NCBI RefSeq assembly: GCF_003335505.1
Contig: NZ_QPEX01000024.1
Span: 186,001 to 250,000 of the forward strand
DNA: 64,000 nucleotides
Reading direction: 5' to 3'
Origin: Bremerella cremea
GTDB lineage: Bacteria; Planctomycetota; Planctomycetia; Pirellulales; Pirellulaceae
The notes under the pieces are model-generated. The model was given only the letters and a program-made list of their open reading frames with translations. It was not told the origin of the DNA and searched no databases. Position 1 is the first letter of the stretch. The number at the start of each line of letters is the position of its first letter. The translations under genes and the position numbers were made by a program. Shown piece by piece: positions 1-9,111 of the stretch.

Positions 1-20
1 CGCGTAACCTAAATTATGCC

Positions 21-1613
21 ATGAACTTCCTGCGTCACTTATTGAATCGAAACCGAATGCCCCAGCCGTGGAAAAACCAGGGACTTGGTCTGGTCGTGCT
101 ACTCGTTCTGGTGGGCGCAGGGCTGATTTACGTCCCGAGTTGGGTCGCCAGTATCATTCGCGAAGGAAACGAACTTGGCCCGGTAGGCAAATGGGTCTAT
201 TTCAGCATTGTCGGGATTGGCTCGATTTTGGTTCTGGGAACCTTCGGGTACCTTCTCTGGACGCTTTACGTAGCTAAGCTCCGCAAGGAGAAGCGACGAG
301 AAATTCGTAACCGTAGCCCGCACGAGCTCTCCTCAGACGAACGACGTAACGAACTGGAAGAGAACCTCCGCAATATCTCGGACCTGCAAGGCGAGATGTT
401 TGATGGTGATTTCCGCGATCAGGTCGATCCCATGATCGATCGGATCGAGGCGAAGCTCGAAGGTGGCCATCTCGAAATCATCGCTTTTGGCACCATCAGC
501 AGCGGCAAGTCGTCGCTTCTAAACGCCCTCGCTGGCCGTGATACATTCAGCACCGACATCGTCGGGGGCACGACCGTACGCCGCAATCAGGTCGAGTGGC
601 CAGGCAACAACAACGTTCAATTGATCGACACGCCAGGGCTGGGGGAAGTCGATGGCGCCCTGCACCAGGAAATCGCCACCGACTCGGCCCAAGATGCCGA
701 CATCGTGCTGCTGGTTGTCGATGGTCCGCTGCGACATAGCGAGTTCCAACTGCTGGAACTTCTAGCCAAGATGGACAAACGAGTTTTAATTTGCCTCAAC
801 AAAGAAGACTGGTTCACCGATAGCGACAAAGCTAAGCTTTTGCAGCAGATTACCCAGCAAACAAAAGACTTCATTGAGCCGGAAGATATCCTCTCGGTGC
901 GTTCTCGTATGACCAAGCGTCGTCGCATTCGTGTGCTTCCCGATGGCCAGGAAATCGACGAGGAAGTCGACGTCCCCCTCAGTATCGAACCGCTGGCCCG
1001 ACGCATGATGCAAGTCATCAAAAAGGACGGCACCGATCTGCTGCTGGCCAACTTGCTAATGCAATCGCGTGGCCTGGTTGAAAAGGCCCGTAAAGAGGTC
1101 GAAGCTTCGATCGATCGCCAGGCCAACCAATTGATCAACCGTTATATGTGGGCTGCCGGCGGCACCGGTGCGTTGACCAGCCCCCTACCGGTGGTCGACA
1201 TTGCCGCTGGCGTGGCCATTTCCACGAAAATGGTCGTCGACCTGGCGAAGATCTATCGCCAAGATGTCGATCTTGATGTGGCGGTGAGCCTATTGGGGCA
1301 ATTAGGGAAGCAACTGCTGGGCTTCCTTGGGGTTCAACTGGCCGCCCCGATCATTACCATGGCGGTTGCCTCGCTGCTGAAAAGTGTCCCGGGCCTGGGT
1401 ACGATCACCGGCGGGGCCCTGCAAGGCATTGTGATGGCGCTGGTCACCCGTTGGATCGGAAACGTCTTCATGGTCTACTTCAAACACGGAATGCAGGAAC
1501 CGGAAGGTGGTTTAGCCGCCCTCGCCCGCCGCGAGTGGGCGAACGTTACCGATACCCAGTACCTGCGAAAATTGGTTCAAGAAGCCCGACAACGCTATGC
1601 CGAACGAAAGTAA
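21..1613 (+). CDS. Membrane-anchored Era/DUF697-like GTPase (first of a pair)
   Basis: A 530-residue GTPase, probably acting at the inner membrane; its cellular role is unknown. Two N-terminal hydrophobic segments (about 22-45 and 58-83) precede a basic stretch. The G domain follows, with P-loop GTISSGKS (157-164), DTPG (203-206) and NKED (260-263), so all three classical nucleotide-binding motifs are present. The C-terminal part (about 370-500) is glycine- and alanine-rich and hydrophobic, as in the DUF697/YcjF-type module that follows many bacterial dynamin- or Era-like GTPases. The start used is the ATG at 21, but the frame stays open to the window edge, so the true start could lie upstream. 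Its last 17 bases overlap the next gene, implying co-translation with a second GTPase. Confidence 0.85.
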   Translation: MNFLRHLLNRNRMPQPWKNQGLGLVVLLVLVGAGLIYVPSWVASIIREGNELGPVGKWVYFSIVGIGSILVLGTFGYLLWTLYVAKLRKEKRREIRNRSPHELSSDERRNELEENLRNISDLQGEMFDGDFRDQVDPMIDRIEAKLEGGHLEIIAFGTISSGKSSLLNALAGRDTFSTDIVGGTTVRRNQVEWPGNNNVQLIDTPGLGEVDGALHQEIATDSAQDADIVLLVVDGPLRHSEFQLLELLAKMDKRVLICLNKEDWFTDSDKAKLLQQITQQTKDFIEPEDILSVRSRMTKRRRIRVLPDGQEIDEEVDVPLSIEPLARRMMQVIKKDGTDLLLANLLMQSRGLVEKARKEVEASIDRQANQLINRYMWAAGGTGALTSPLPVVDIAAGVAISTKMVVDLAKIYRQDVDLDVAVSLLGQLGKQLLGFLGVQLAAPIITMAVASLLKSVPGLGTITGGALQGIVMALVTRWIGNVFMVYFKHGMQEPEGGLAALARREWANVTDTQYLRKLVQEARQRYAERK

Positions 1614-3042
1614 CGCCCCGAGCGATCACGATTCCGATCTGCCGAATAGCAGTTCCACGCCCGAAGTAGCGAGCGAGGAAGCTGTTTTGGGCACGATTGA
1701 ATCGAGCGAAAAGTCGGACATCTCCGACGATCGCCGCTATCTCGAAGCGTTGCAATCGGTCCGCCATACGCTCGATCGCTTCCGTGGTTGCAGCGAGCAG
1801 GAAAAGGAACTGCTGCGGCACGACCTGAGCCAACTGCAAACCATGGAAACCAAGCTGACCAATGGCCGGGTCGAGATTGTCGTTTTCGGTGAAATCAGCA
1901 CCGGCAAGTCGGCCTTGATTAACGCTTTGGTCGGCAAAGCAGTCACCCAAGTCGATATTCAAGGTGGCTGGACTAAGGAAATCTGGCATGTTGCCTGGGA
2001 AGGGGCTGGCTACCGTCTTCCTGGCTTAGCCAACAGCGAAGTCGTTCTCATCGATACGCCAGGCATCAACGAAGTGGGCGGAGCCGATCGTGGAGAAATG
2101 GCACAAGATACGGCCCGCCAAGCCGACGTGATTTTGTTTGTCATCGATTCCGACCTGAACGAGACAGAATACTCGGCCTTGGTCGCATTAGCTTCGGTTA
2201 ACAAGCCGATTATTGTGGTGCTGAACAAAGTCGATCTTTACTCAAAGAAAGAACGAGAACGCCTCGACGAGATTTTAGCCCAACGTCTGGAAGGCATTGT
2301 CCCGCTAGAAAGCATTGTTGAAACGGCTGCCCAGCCGAAGGAAGTCGAGTACATCATCCAGCAAACCGACGGTACCGAGCGGAGCGAATGGCGCACACCA
2401 CCTCCTAAGGTCGAAGACCTAAAACTGCGGCTACTGGAAGTGCTGGAAGAAGACGGCCTCGGTCTATTGGCCTTGAATGCGGCCATGTATGCCGCCGATA
2501 AATCAGACCGAGTTGCTTCTCTGAAAGTGAAAATCCGCGATCGCCGGGCGAATCAAACGATCTGGAGTTTCGCAGTTGCCAAAGCGGTTGCTGTGGGCGC
2601 GAACCCGGCCGCGTTCTTCGATGTGCTTGGCGGAAGTGCTGTCGACCTGGCGATGCTACGTGCCCTGGCGCACATCTACGGCATCGACATGACTTGGTCG
2701 AACGTCGAGAAGCTGGCCACCAGCATTCTGCAAGCGGCTGGCTGGACCATTACGGCGGAACTCGGCACGCATGCCCTTAGTTCCCTTGTTAAAGCCGCGA
2801 CCCTGGGCTGGGGAACCGTGCTCACCGCGTTACCGCAAGGAGCCGCCGCTGGCTATGGTTCCTATATCGTCGGTAAAGCGGCCAAGTATTACTTTGAACA
2901 TGGCGCCAGTTGGGGAGACGAAGGCCCCAAGACCGTCGTCAAACGAATCCTTGCCGAAACCGATAAGAAGTCGGTGCTGCAAGATCTAAAGCAAGAGATC
3001 CAAAAGAAGCTGCACCTCAATCGCCACTCGGAAGAAAAGTAA
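1597..3042 (+). CDS. DUF697-like GTPase (second of a pair)
   Basis: A 481-residue GTPase related to the preceding one but without the N-terminal membrane helices; instead it starts with a Ser/Asp/Glu-rich, probably disordered, tail of about 45 residues. It has P-loop GEISTGKS (98-105), DTPG (153-156) and NKVD (210-213). The C-terminal third is alanine- and glycine-rich with hydrophobic stretches like DUF697. Its ATG lies inside the end of the upstream gene (17-base overlap, different frame), so the two are probably made together and may form a heteromeric pair. The substrate or partner cannot be read from sequence. Confidence 0.85.
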   Translation: MPNESNAPSDHDSDLPNSSSTPEVASEEAVLGTIESSEKSDISDDRRYLEALQSVRHTLDRFRGCSEQEKELLRHDLSQLQTMETKLTNGRVEIVVFGEISTGKSALINALVGKAVTQVDIQGGWTKEIWHVAWEGAGYRLPGLANSEVVLIDTPGINEVGGADRGEMAQDTARQADVILFVIDSDLNETEYSALVALASVNKPIIVVLNKVDLYSKKERERLDEILAQRLEGIVPLESIVETAAQPKEVEYIIQQTDGTERSEWRTPPPKVEDLKLRLLEVLEEDGLGLLALNAAMYAADKSDRVASLKVKIRDRRANQTIWSFAVAKAVAVGANPAAFFDVLGGSAVDLAMLRALAHIYGIDMTWSNVEKLATSILQAAGWTITAELGTHALSSLVKAATLGWGTVLTALPQGAAAGYGSYIVGKAAKYYFEHGASWGDEGPKTVVKRILAETDKKSVLQDLKQEIQKKLHLNRHSEEK

Positions 3043-3062
3043 GCCTGCCGAGTGAAGCCCAC

Positions 3063-3089
3063 GAGGGGGAACATTAAAAGTCCCCCCTC
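3063..3089. terminator. GC-rich hairpin between convergent genes
   Basis: GAGGGGG (3063-3069) pairs with CCCCCTC (3083-3089) around an A/T-rich loop. It sits between the GTPase pair and the convergent fda gene. There is no clear U tract on either side, so termination is plausible but not shown. Confidence 0.35.
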
Positions 3090-3182
3090 TCGCACCAAGA
3101 CGCGAACTTGCAGACCTTTCGAGGGTAGCCCAACAGCTACGGCTCTATGCTACAAGTCGCGTCCGTTTTTCTTGGTTAGTTC

Positions 3183-4070
3183 TTACGTGATCGACGCGTC
3201 GTAGATCTTTTGGATCGAAGCATCAAGCATCGCGTTGAACTCTTCATCGGTCTGCTTGGCCGAAAGCCCTTCGAGCAAGGCTCGCGAGAAACTAGCGACC
3301 ACGCCATGGTTGGCACGCAGTTTCACATCGGCTTCTTCCTGCGAGTAACCGCCTGATAAGGCCACTACCCGCACAACCGCCGGGTGCTTAACGAAATCGG
3401 CGTACAGGTCGGCCTTTTCGGGCAGGGTAAGCTTCAGCATCACCAATTTGCCTTCATCCAGGGCAGCGAGCTTGGCGGAGATTGCCGCTTTGAGCAGGTC
3501 TTCCGCTTTCGCTTTCTCAGGGCAATGGATGTCAACTTCCGGCTCGATGATCGGCACCAGGCCGGCGGCGATGATCTGCTCGCCCACCTCGAACTGCTGA
3601 TCAACAATGGCAGTGATTCCGCTCTCGCTGGCCTGTTTTATCACCGAGCGCATCTTCGTACCGAAGATGTTCTTGGCGTTGGCCCGCTGTAGCAGTTCGG
3701 CCAGTTGAGGCATCGGCTTCATCATTTGCACGCCGTCCTCTTCTGGTTTCAGGCCCTTGTCCACTTTCAGGAAAGGAACCACATTTTTCACGCCCCACAA
3801 GTAATCGGCGGTCGGCTGACCTTCAATTTCACGATTCATCGTTCCTTCGAACAAGATCGCGCCGAGAATCCTCTCGCCGGTGAAGCCAGGGCTGGTGATC
3901 ACGCGGGTACGCATCTGATGCACCAGGTCGAACATCTCTTCTTCGTTCGACCAAGCATCCGCAGCAACCCCATACAATTCCAAAGCGTGCGGCGTGCTAC
4001 CTCCACTTTGGTCCAGGGCAGCGACGAAGCCTGGATTCGACTTCATCTTCTTCAGTTGCTCTTCGTTCAT
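3183..4070 (-). CDS. fda: Class I fructose-bisphosphate aldolase (staphylococcal Fda type)
   Basis: Reversibly splits fructose 1,6-bisphosphate into dihydroxyacetone phosphate and glyceraldehyde 3-phosphate in glycolysis and gluconeogenesis. The 295-residue protein aligns from memory over its full length with the Staphylococcus aureus metal-independent aldolase: [11 protein letters not shown] at 17-27, the FLKVDKG block near 100-106, and IIEPEVDI near 174-181. The Schiff-base lysine is K213 in MLKLTLP. Its ATG overlaps the stop of pgi in an ATGA arrangement, so the two glycolytic enzymes are translationally coupled. Length and motifs are complete. Confidence 0.95.
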   Translation of the reverse strand: MNEEQLKKMKSNPGFVAALDQSGGSTPHALELYGVAADAWSNEEEMFDLVHQMRTRVITSPGFTGERILGAILFEGTMNREIEGQPTADYLWGVKNVVPFLKVDKGLKPEEDGVQMMKPMPQLAELLQRANAKNIFGTKMRSVIKQASESGITAIVDQQFEVGEQIIAAGLVPIIEPEVDIHCPEKAKAEDLLKAAISAKLAALDEGKLVMLKLTLPEKADLYADFVKHPAVVRVVALSGGYSQEEADVKLRANHGVVASFSRALLEGLSAKQTDEEFNAMLDASIQKIYDASIT

Positions 4071-5710
4071 GGCATCCCTTTCATTTTGCGATAGATCCGG
4101 ATCAGGTTGTTGGTGGAACTATCATGCTCAAGTTCCGGCTGCTCCGAAGATTCCAACTCAGGAATAATACGTTGGGCCAACTTCTTACCGAGTTCGACCC
4201 CCCATTGATCGAACGAATCAATGTTCCAAATGATCCCTTGCGTGAAGACGCTGTGCTCGTATAACGCCACCAGCTTACCCAAAAGAGCCGGTGTCAGGCT
4301 TTCCGCCAGTAACACATTCGATGGCCGGTTGCCCTCGAACACGCGGTGCGGAACCAGCCAATCGGCAGTTCCTTCGGCTTTGACTTCTTCCGCCGTCTTA
4401 CCAAACGCCAGGGCTTCGGCCTGGGCGAAGACGTTGGCCTGCAGCATGTCGTGATGACGTCCCAGCGGGTTCAGCGATTTACCGAAGGCGATAAAGTCGC
4501 ACGGAATCAGCCGCGTTCCTTGGTGAATCAGCTGATAGAACGAATGCTGACCGTTGGTCCCCGGTTCGCCAAACAAGATTGGTCCAGTGGCGTAATCGAC
4601 ACGCTTGCCGTCGACGGTAATGTACTTACCGTTGCTTTCCATCGACAACTGCTGCAAGTAGGCGGGGAAGCGTTTGAGGTACTGATCGTAGGGCAGCACG
4701 GCAACCGTTTCGGCCCCGAAGAAATCGTTGTACCAGATCGATAATAGCCCCATCAAAACAGGCAGGTTCTGCTCGAACGGTGCCGTCCGAAAATGCTCGT
4801 CCATCTCGTGGAAACCAGCGAGCATTTCCAGAAAGCCTTCCGGTCCGATGGCCAGCATCGTGGAAAGACCAATCGACGAATCCATCGAGTAGCGACCGCC
4901 AACCCAGTCCCAGAAGCCAAACATATTAGCCGTGTCGATACCGAACTCGGTCACCTGTTCGGCATTGGTCGAGACGGCCACAAAGTGCTTAGCCACCGAA
5001 CTGGTATCACCACCGAACGCCGCCAGCGACCACTCGCGAGCCGTGTTGGCATTGGTCATCGTTTCCAGCGTGGTGAAGGTCTTGGATGCGACAATAAACA
5101 GGGTTTCTTCCGGATCGAGATCGACCACGGCTTCCGCGAAGTCGGTTCCGTCGACATTCGAGACAAAGCGGAAGGTCAGATCGCGCTGTGCGTAATGCTT
5201 GAGGGCTTCGTAGGCCATGACCGGCCCCAAATCGGAACCACCGATACCAATGTTGACGATGTTAACAATGCGTTTACCGGTATGCCCCTTCCACGCGCCT
5301 GAGCGAACGCGATTGGCGAAATCGGTCATACGGTCGAGAACCGCATGGACTTCGGGAACAACGTTTTCGCCATCCACCTCGATCTTCGCATCGCGGGGTG
5401 CCCGCAGTGCCACGTGCAGCACGGCCCGATCTTCGGTGAGATTGATCTTCTTGCCGCCGAACATCGCATCGATTCGCTCTCGCAGGCCAGATTCTTCGGC
5501 CAGCTCGACCAACAGCTTCAATGTTTCCGCAGTGACGCGATTCTTCGAGTAGTCGAGAAAAAGCCCTACCGCTTCGGTCGACATTTGCTCGCCACGCTGC
5601 GGGTCGTCCGCGAACATCTGCCGCATGTGCAGGTTGCGGATCGCTTCGTAATGAGCAGTAAGCTTTTTCCAGGCTTGACGATCCGAAAGGGATTGGGTCT
5701 GAGCGTTCAC
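4067..5710 (-). CDS. pgi: Glucose-6-phosphate isomerase
   Basis: Interconverts glucose 6-phosphate and fructose 6-phosphate in the cytoplasm. The protein has the hallmark blocks of the long (E. coli-type) PGI family, including [11 protein letters not shown] and a glycine/serine-rich sugar-binding region, and ends in a conserved [12 protein letters not shown] tail. An in-frame ATG exists upstream at 5746, but I place the start at the GTG at 5708-5710. AGGAG sits six bases before it and the resulting 547 residues match the 549 of E. coli Pgi. The stop overlaps the fda start by four bases (ATGA), giving a pgi-fda operon. Confidence 0.95.
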   Translation of the reverse strand: MNAQTQSLSDRQAWKKLTAHYEAIRNLHMRQMFADDPQRGEQMSTEAVGLFLDYSKNRVTAETLKLLVELAEESGLRERIDAMFGGKKINLTEDRAVLHVALRAPRDAKIEVDGENVVPEVHAVLDRMTDFANRVRSGAWKGHTGKRIVNIVNIGIGGSDLGPVMAYEALKHYAQRDLTFRFVSNVDGTDFAEAVVDLDPEETLFIVASKTFTTLETMTNANTAREWSLAAFGGDTSSVAKHFVAVSTNAEQVTEFGIDTANMFGFWDWVGGRYSMDSSIGLSTMLAIGPEGFLEMLAGFHEMDEHFRTAPFEQNLPVLMGLLSIWYNDFFGAETVAVLPYDQYLKRFPAYLQQLSMESNGKYITVDGKRVDYATGPILFGEPGTNGQHSFYQLIHQGTRLIPCDFIAFGKSLNPLGRHHDMLQANVFAQAEALAFGKTAEEVKAEGTADWLVPHRVFEGNRPSNVLLAESLTPALLGKLVALYEHSVFTQGIIWNIDSFDQWGVELGKKLAQRIIPELESSEQPELEHDSSTNNLIRIYRKMKGMP

Positions 5711-6067
5711 AGTATTCTCCTGAGTAGGCAAATCTCTAGCACGCACGAGGTATCGTCACCAGGCGGCTTGTTTTATTTTGGGGATCTTCCGGCCCTTTGC
5801 GAATTTATCCGGCAAGAGGCTGGCAGTGATACCTGATATTGTACGGTTTGAGGAAAACATTCCGAAACCAGGGCAACGTTAAGAATATTCAGCGAAGCCA
5901 GATTCCTCACACGGCACATACCATAGCAGCAACGATAGCAATTCTCTGCTTTCCCCATCACTGCGGTGGTAAATGAGGGGGACTTCTCTTTTCTGACGAT
6001 CCGCTAAACTGAGGGCAAACGACCAACACGACTTGATGCTGGCTAATTCTTTGTGAGGGCGGTCATT
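5711..6067. other. Divergent intergenic region, pgi / sugar isomerase
   Basis: About 357 bases between two divergent operons. It should hold both promoters, but I do not see a convincing -35/-10 pair on either strand. No supported gene is present; an open frame running leftward through it continues antisense into the next gene and is a shadow. Confidence 0.5.
5712..5723 (-). promoter_or_regulatory. Shine-Dalgarno site deciding the pgi GTG start
   Basis: On the minus strand the sequence reads AGGAGAATACTGTG, that is AGGAG with a six-base spacer to a GTG codon. The upstream ATG (5744-5746) has no comparable site, so the GTG is preferred. Confidence 0.6.
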
Positions 6068-7015
6068 ATGATGCAACTCGGTTTTGTTAGCGCAATCCTC
6101 CCCGAAGCCGATCTGGAACAAGTCTTTGTCACAGCCGCCGCTTATGACTACGACTGCGTCGAGGTTGCTTGCTGGCCTTTTTCGGGGCCTGATCAAAAGT
6201 TCGGTGGAACGGCCCATATCGATGTCGCGAATCTCAACGCGACTTATCGAGAAGAAATCAAGCATCTGATCCACAAGTACGAGGTGCAAATCAGTGCGTT
6301 GGCCTATTACCCGAATCCTCTTTCGCCCAACCCTGAAGAAGCGAAGGTAGCTTCCGAGCATATACGCCAAGTGATTGTGGCCGCTGCCGTACTGGGAATC
6401 GGGCAGATGAACACCTTCATCGGGCGTGATCCTGCTCAGACCGTCGACGCCAATTGGCCCCGCATGCTCGATACTTGGGGACCACTGGTCGAGTACGCCG
6501 CGCAGCACGAAGTGAAAATCGGCATCGAGAACTGCCCGATGCTATTCAACGATCAGCAGTGGCCAGGGGGCTTAAATCTGGCAACGACGCCGGCTATCTG
6601 GCGACGTCTGTTTCAAGATCTGCCGAGCCCCAATTTAGGACTCAACTACGATCCATCCCATTTGGTGTGGCAGCAAATTGATTATCTTTACCCCATGCGC
6701 GAGTTCGCTTCTCGGCTGTTCCATGTGCATGCCAAAGATACCCGCGTTGATTGGCACGCACTAAAGGACGCCGGCATCTTTGCCTTGCCTCCCCACTTCC
6801 ACGCCGACAAATTACCCGGCCTTGGGGACGTCGACTGGGGCAGCTTTATTGCCACGCTGGGCAATGTGGGCTACCGGGGCCCGGTCTGTGTGGAAGTGGA
6901 AGACGCCACCTACGAAGGCTCACTCGACGACCGCTACTTGGCGCTTAAGCACAGTAGCCACTACCTGAGAAACTTCATCCCTCGCCGCTACCCTAAGAAT
7001 CCCTCGCGAAAGTAA
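6068..7015 (+). CDS. Sugar phosphate isomerase/epimerase (xylose isomerase-like TIM barrel)
   Basis: A 315-residue member of the AP endonuclease 2/xylose-isomerase-like TIM-barrel superfamily, which typically isomerises or epimerises sugars or inositols with a divalent metal. Likely metal ligands sit in conserved blocks: IGIENCPM (Glu), NYDPSHL (Asp/His), FHVHAKD (His) and a late Glu in VCVEVED. The open frame starts with GTG at 6053, but GAGG just downstream of it is well placed to serve the ATG at 6068, which gives a typical MMQLGFVSA N-terminus. It is followed after seven bases by deoC, so both probably act in sugar catabolism. The exact substrate is unknown. Confidence 0.85.
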   Translation: MMQLGFVSAILPEADLEQVFVTAAAYDYDCVEVACWPFSGPDQKFGGTAHIDVANLNATYREEIKHLIHKYEVQISALAYYPNPLSPNPEEAKVASEHIRQVIVAAAVLGIGQMNTFIGRDPAQTVDANWPRMLDTWGPLVEYAAQHEVKIGIENCPMLFNDQQWPGGLNLATTPAIWRRLFQDLPSPNLGLNYDPSHLVWQQIDYLYPMREFASRLFHVHAKDTRVDWHALKDAGIFALPPHFHADKLPGLGDVDWGSFIATLGNVGYRGPVCVEVEDATYEGSLDDRYLALKHSSHYLRNFIPRRYPKNPSRK

Positions 7016-7022
7016 AGCTTTC

Positions 7023-7805
7023 ATGCAATATCGCTATGAAGACCTGGCCAAGATGATCGATCACGCTCTGCTGCATCCCACGCTGACCGACGCCGAGTTG
7101 GAAGCAGGATGCCAGGCTGCGATCACGTACCAAGTTGCTTCGGTTTGCGTCAAACCCTACTACGTGAAACGTGCCGCAGAGATCCTGGCCGGCAGTGACG
7201 TGCTGGTCGGTACCGTCATCGGGTTCCCGCACGGCAGCAACACGACCGAGGTAAAACGGTACGAAACAGAGCAGGCCTGTCGCGATGGAGCTGCTGAAAT
7301 CGACATGGTCATCAACATTGGCAAAGCCCTGAGCGGCGACTGGGACTATGTCTATCAGGAAATTCACCTCGTCTGTCAGGAAGCGAATCAACATGGGGCG
7401 AAAGTAAAGGTAATCATCGAGAACGATTACTTGGACAGTGGCGGCGCCGGCCTAGCTGCCGATCAGCTGAAAATCAAGCTTTGCCAAATCTGCGAAGCGG
7501 CTGGTGCTGACTGGGTGAAGACCTCAACGGGATTCGGTTTCGTCAAACAAGAGGGAGGCGGCTACAACTACCAAGGAGCCACCGAGCACGACCTGAAATT
7601 GATGCGGGAAGCGTGTTCCGCGAACATTCAGGTCAAAGCCTCTGGCGGAGTCCGCGATCTGGCTGGCCTAATTCGTGTGCGTGAACTCGGGGCCTCTCGC
7701 TGCGGTACCAGCGCGACGAAGACCATTCTCGACGCCTATCCAACTCACGCATCAGGGGAAACAAACAGCGACACTCGTGGTACCCTGGGGCAAGGTGGTT
7801 ACTAA
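7023..7805 (+). CDS. deoC: Deoxyribose-phosphate aldolase
   Basis: Cleaves 2-deoxyribose 5-phosphate to acetaldehyde and glyceraldehyde 3-phosphate, the last step of deoxynucleoside catabolism. The class I aldolase residues are visible: Schiff-base K166 in VKTSTGF, the relay lysine K205 in VKASGGV and D94 in EIDMVIN. The length (260) is normal for the family. The last 25 or so residues are Gly/Ser/Thr-rich and probably a disordered tail. It lies seven bases behind the sugar isomerase and is surely co-transcribed with it. Confidence 0.95.
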   Translation: MQYRYEDLAKMIDHALLHPTLTDAELEAGCQAAITYQVASVCVKPYYVKRAAEILAGSDVLVGTVIGFPHGSNTTEVKRYETEQACRDGAAEIDMVINIGKALSGDWDYVYQEIHLVCQEANQHGAKVKVIIENDYLDSGGAGLAADQLKIKLCQICEAAGADWVKTSTGFGFVKQEGGGYNYQGATEHDLKLMREACSANIQVKASGGVRDLAGLIRVRELGASRCGTSATKTILDAYPTHASGETNSDTRGTLGQGGY

Positions 7806-7880
7806 AATTCGCCCTTTTGAGGTCAATCAAACGTAGAATAACCAAGGCAACCAACCTCCCCCATATGCCTGTTTGAGACC

Positions 7881-8894
7881 ATGCCTCGCTTTGTCTTTTT
7901 GTTTGCCTGGTTCTTTTTGCTGATCGAGCCTGCTCATCTGCCGGCGCAATCAACCTACCTGAGTGATGTTCCGCTGGGGATCGATTGGATTATCATCCCC
8001 GACGACAACCAGATGTCTGACGCGAAAATTGAACTAGGAAAACAACTCTTTTTCGACCCCCGACTTTCCGGTGATCAAACCGTCAGTTGCGCAACTTGCC
8101 ACGACCCCAACCACGGCTGGGCCGACAAGCAACGCTTCAGCCAAGGCGTTCGTGGGGAAAAAACTTCGCGCAATGTTCCGAGTATCGTGAACGTTGGCCT
8201 GCATCGCACCTTCTTCTGGGACGGCCGTGCGGCTTCTCTGGAAGAGCAAGCGTTGTTCCCGCTCGAAAACCGGGCCGAGATGGACATCCGACTCGATCAA
8301 TTGGAACAGCGACTACACGACATCGCAGGCTACCGTCGCCAGTTCGACGCCATCTTTCCTGATGGAGTCACCGCTAAGAATGTCGGTCGAGCACTCGCGG
8401 CCTTTCAGCGGACGATATTGGCTGGCGAAACGCCGTACGACCAATTTCGCGGAGGGCATGCTGATGCCCTCGATGGTGAAATCGGCGTCGGCAACGGGCT
8501 CTTCTTCGGCAAAGCTCATTGCGGCAACTGCCACATCGCCAAGGTTTATACCGACCACCAATTCCACAACATCGGCAGTGGGCTAGAAACTAGCGGGAAA
8601 GATCGTGGCCTGGCCGAGCGTACCGGCCGTCAGGAAGATGTCGGTAAGTTCCGCACTCCCCTGCTCCGCGATCTGGCGTTAACGGCGCCTTATTTTCACG
8701 ATGGAAGCAAAGCCACACTGGAAGACGTGGTCGACTTCTATAACGAAGGGGGCGGCAAGAATCCAAACCTTGACCCGCACATCGTTCCCCTGAATCTCAC
8801 TGCCGCAGAGAAACAGGCCCTCGTCACGTTTCTACGCGAGGGGCTCCGCAGTCGCGATTACCCCCACGTCGAGAAGCCGCTATTGCCGGAGTGA
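7881..8894 (+). CDS. Di-heme cytochrome c peroxidase (CcpA/MauG family), exported
   Basis: A periplasmic di-heme peroxidase-family protein of 337 residues. The N-terminus (about 1-22) is a hydrophobic signal peptide. Two c-type heme sites are present: CATCH at 70-74 and CGNCH at 214-218, the spacing expected for bacterial cytochrome c peroxidases, which reduce H2O2, and for MauG-like oxidases. The FFWDGRA block between the hemes and the late TAPYFHDGS block are typical of the family. It is transcribed alone, 75 bases behind deoC, and meets the next minus-strand gene tail to tail with one base between stops. Confidence 0.9.
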   Translation: MPRFVFLFAWFFLLIEPAHLPAQSTYLSDVPLGIDWIIIPDDNQMSDAKIELGKQLFFDPRLSGDQTVSCATCHDPNHGWADKQRFSQGVRGEKTSRNVPSIVNVGLHRTFFWDGRAASLEEQALFPLENRAEMDIRLDQLEQRLHDIAGYRRQFDAIFPDGVTAKNVGRALAAFQRTILAGETPYDQFRGGHADALDGEIGVGNGLFFGKAHCGNCHIAKVYTDHQFHNIGSGLETSGKDRGLAERTGRQEDVGKFRTPLLRDLALTAPYFHDGSKATLEDVVDFYNEGGGKNPNLDPHIVPLNLTAAEKQALVTFLREGLRSRDYPHVEKPLLPE

Positions 8895-8895
8895 T

Positions 8896-9111
8896 TCACT
8901 CGGACTCGTTGTCCTGCTCTGGCTCAAGACATTCAAGTTCGGTGTAAAACATCGCGGCAGGATTGATTCGATGCTGCTTCAAAAACGCTTGGCGTTGACG
9001 CACCATCTCGGTATCGGCCAACTGCGGCAGCACGAATCCCCAAACGACAGTTACGCCCAGGGAGATAATTGCCAGGGCGATCCAACCCCGTGCTTGCTTA
9101 GGGAACGGCAC
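8896..9111 (-). CDS. Small single-pass membrane protein
   Basis: A 71-residue protein of unknown function. One transmembrane segment (about 10-30) follows a short basic N-terminus, and the C-terminus is acidic (ends EPEQDNESE). Its start overlaps the end of the YeiH-type transporter gene by 14 bases, so the two are co-translated and the small protein may be an accessory subunit of the transporter. That role is inference. Confidence 0.7.
   Translation of the reverse strand: MPFPKQARGWIALAIISLGVTVVWGFVLPQLADTEMVRQRQAFLKQHRINPAAMFYTELECLEPEQDNESE

Noticed and set aside
5879..6508. A 209-residue open frame on the minus strand
   Set aside because: It runs through the divergent spacer into the sugar isomerase gene, whose metal-ligand blocks are intact on the plus strand.
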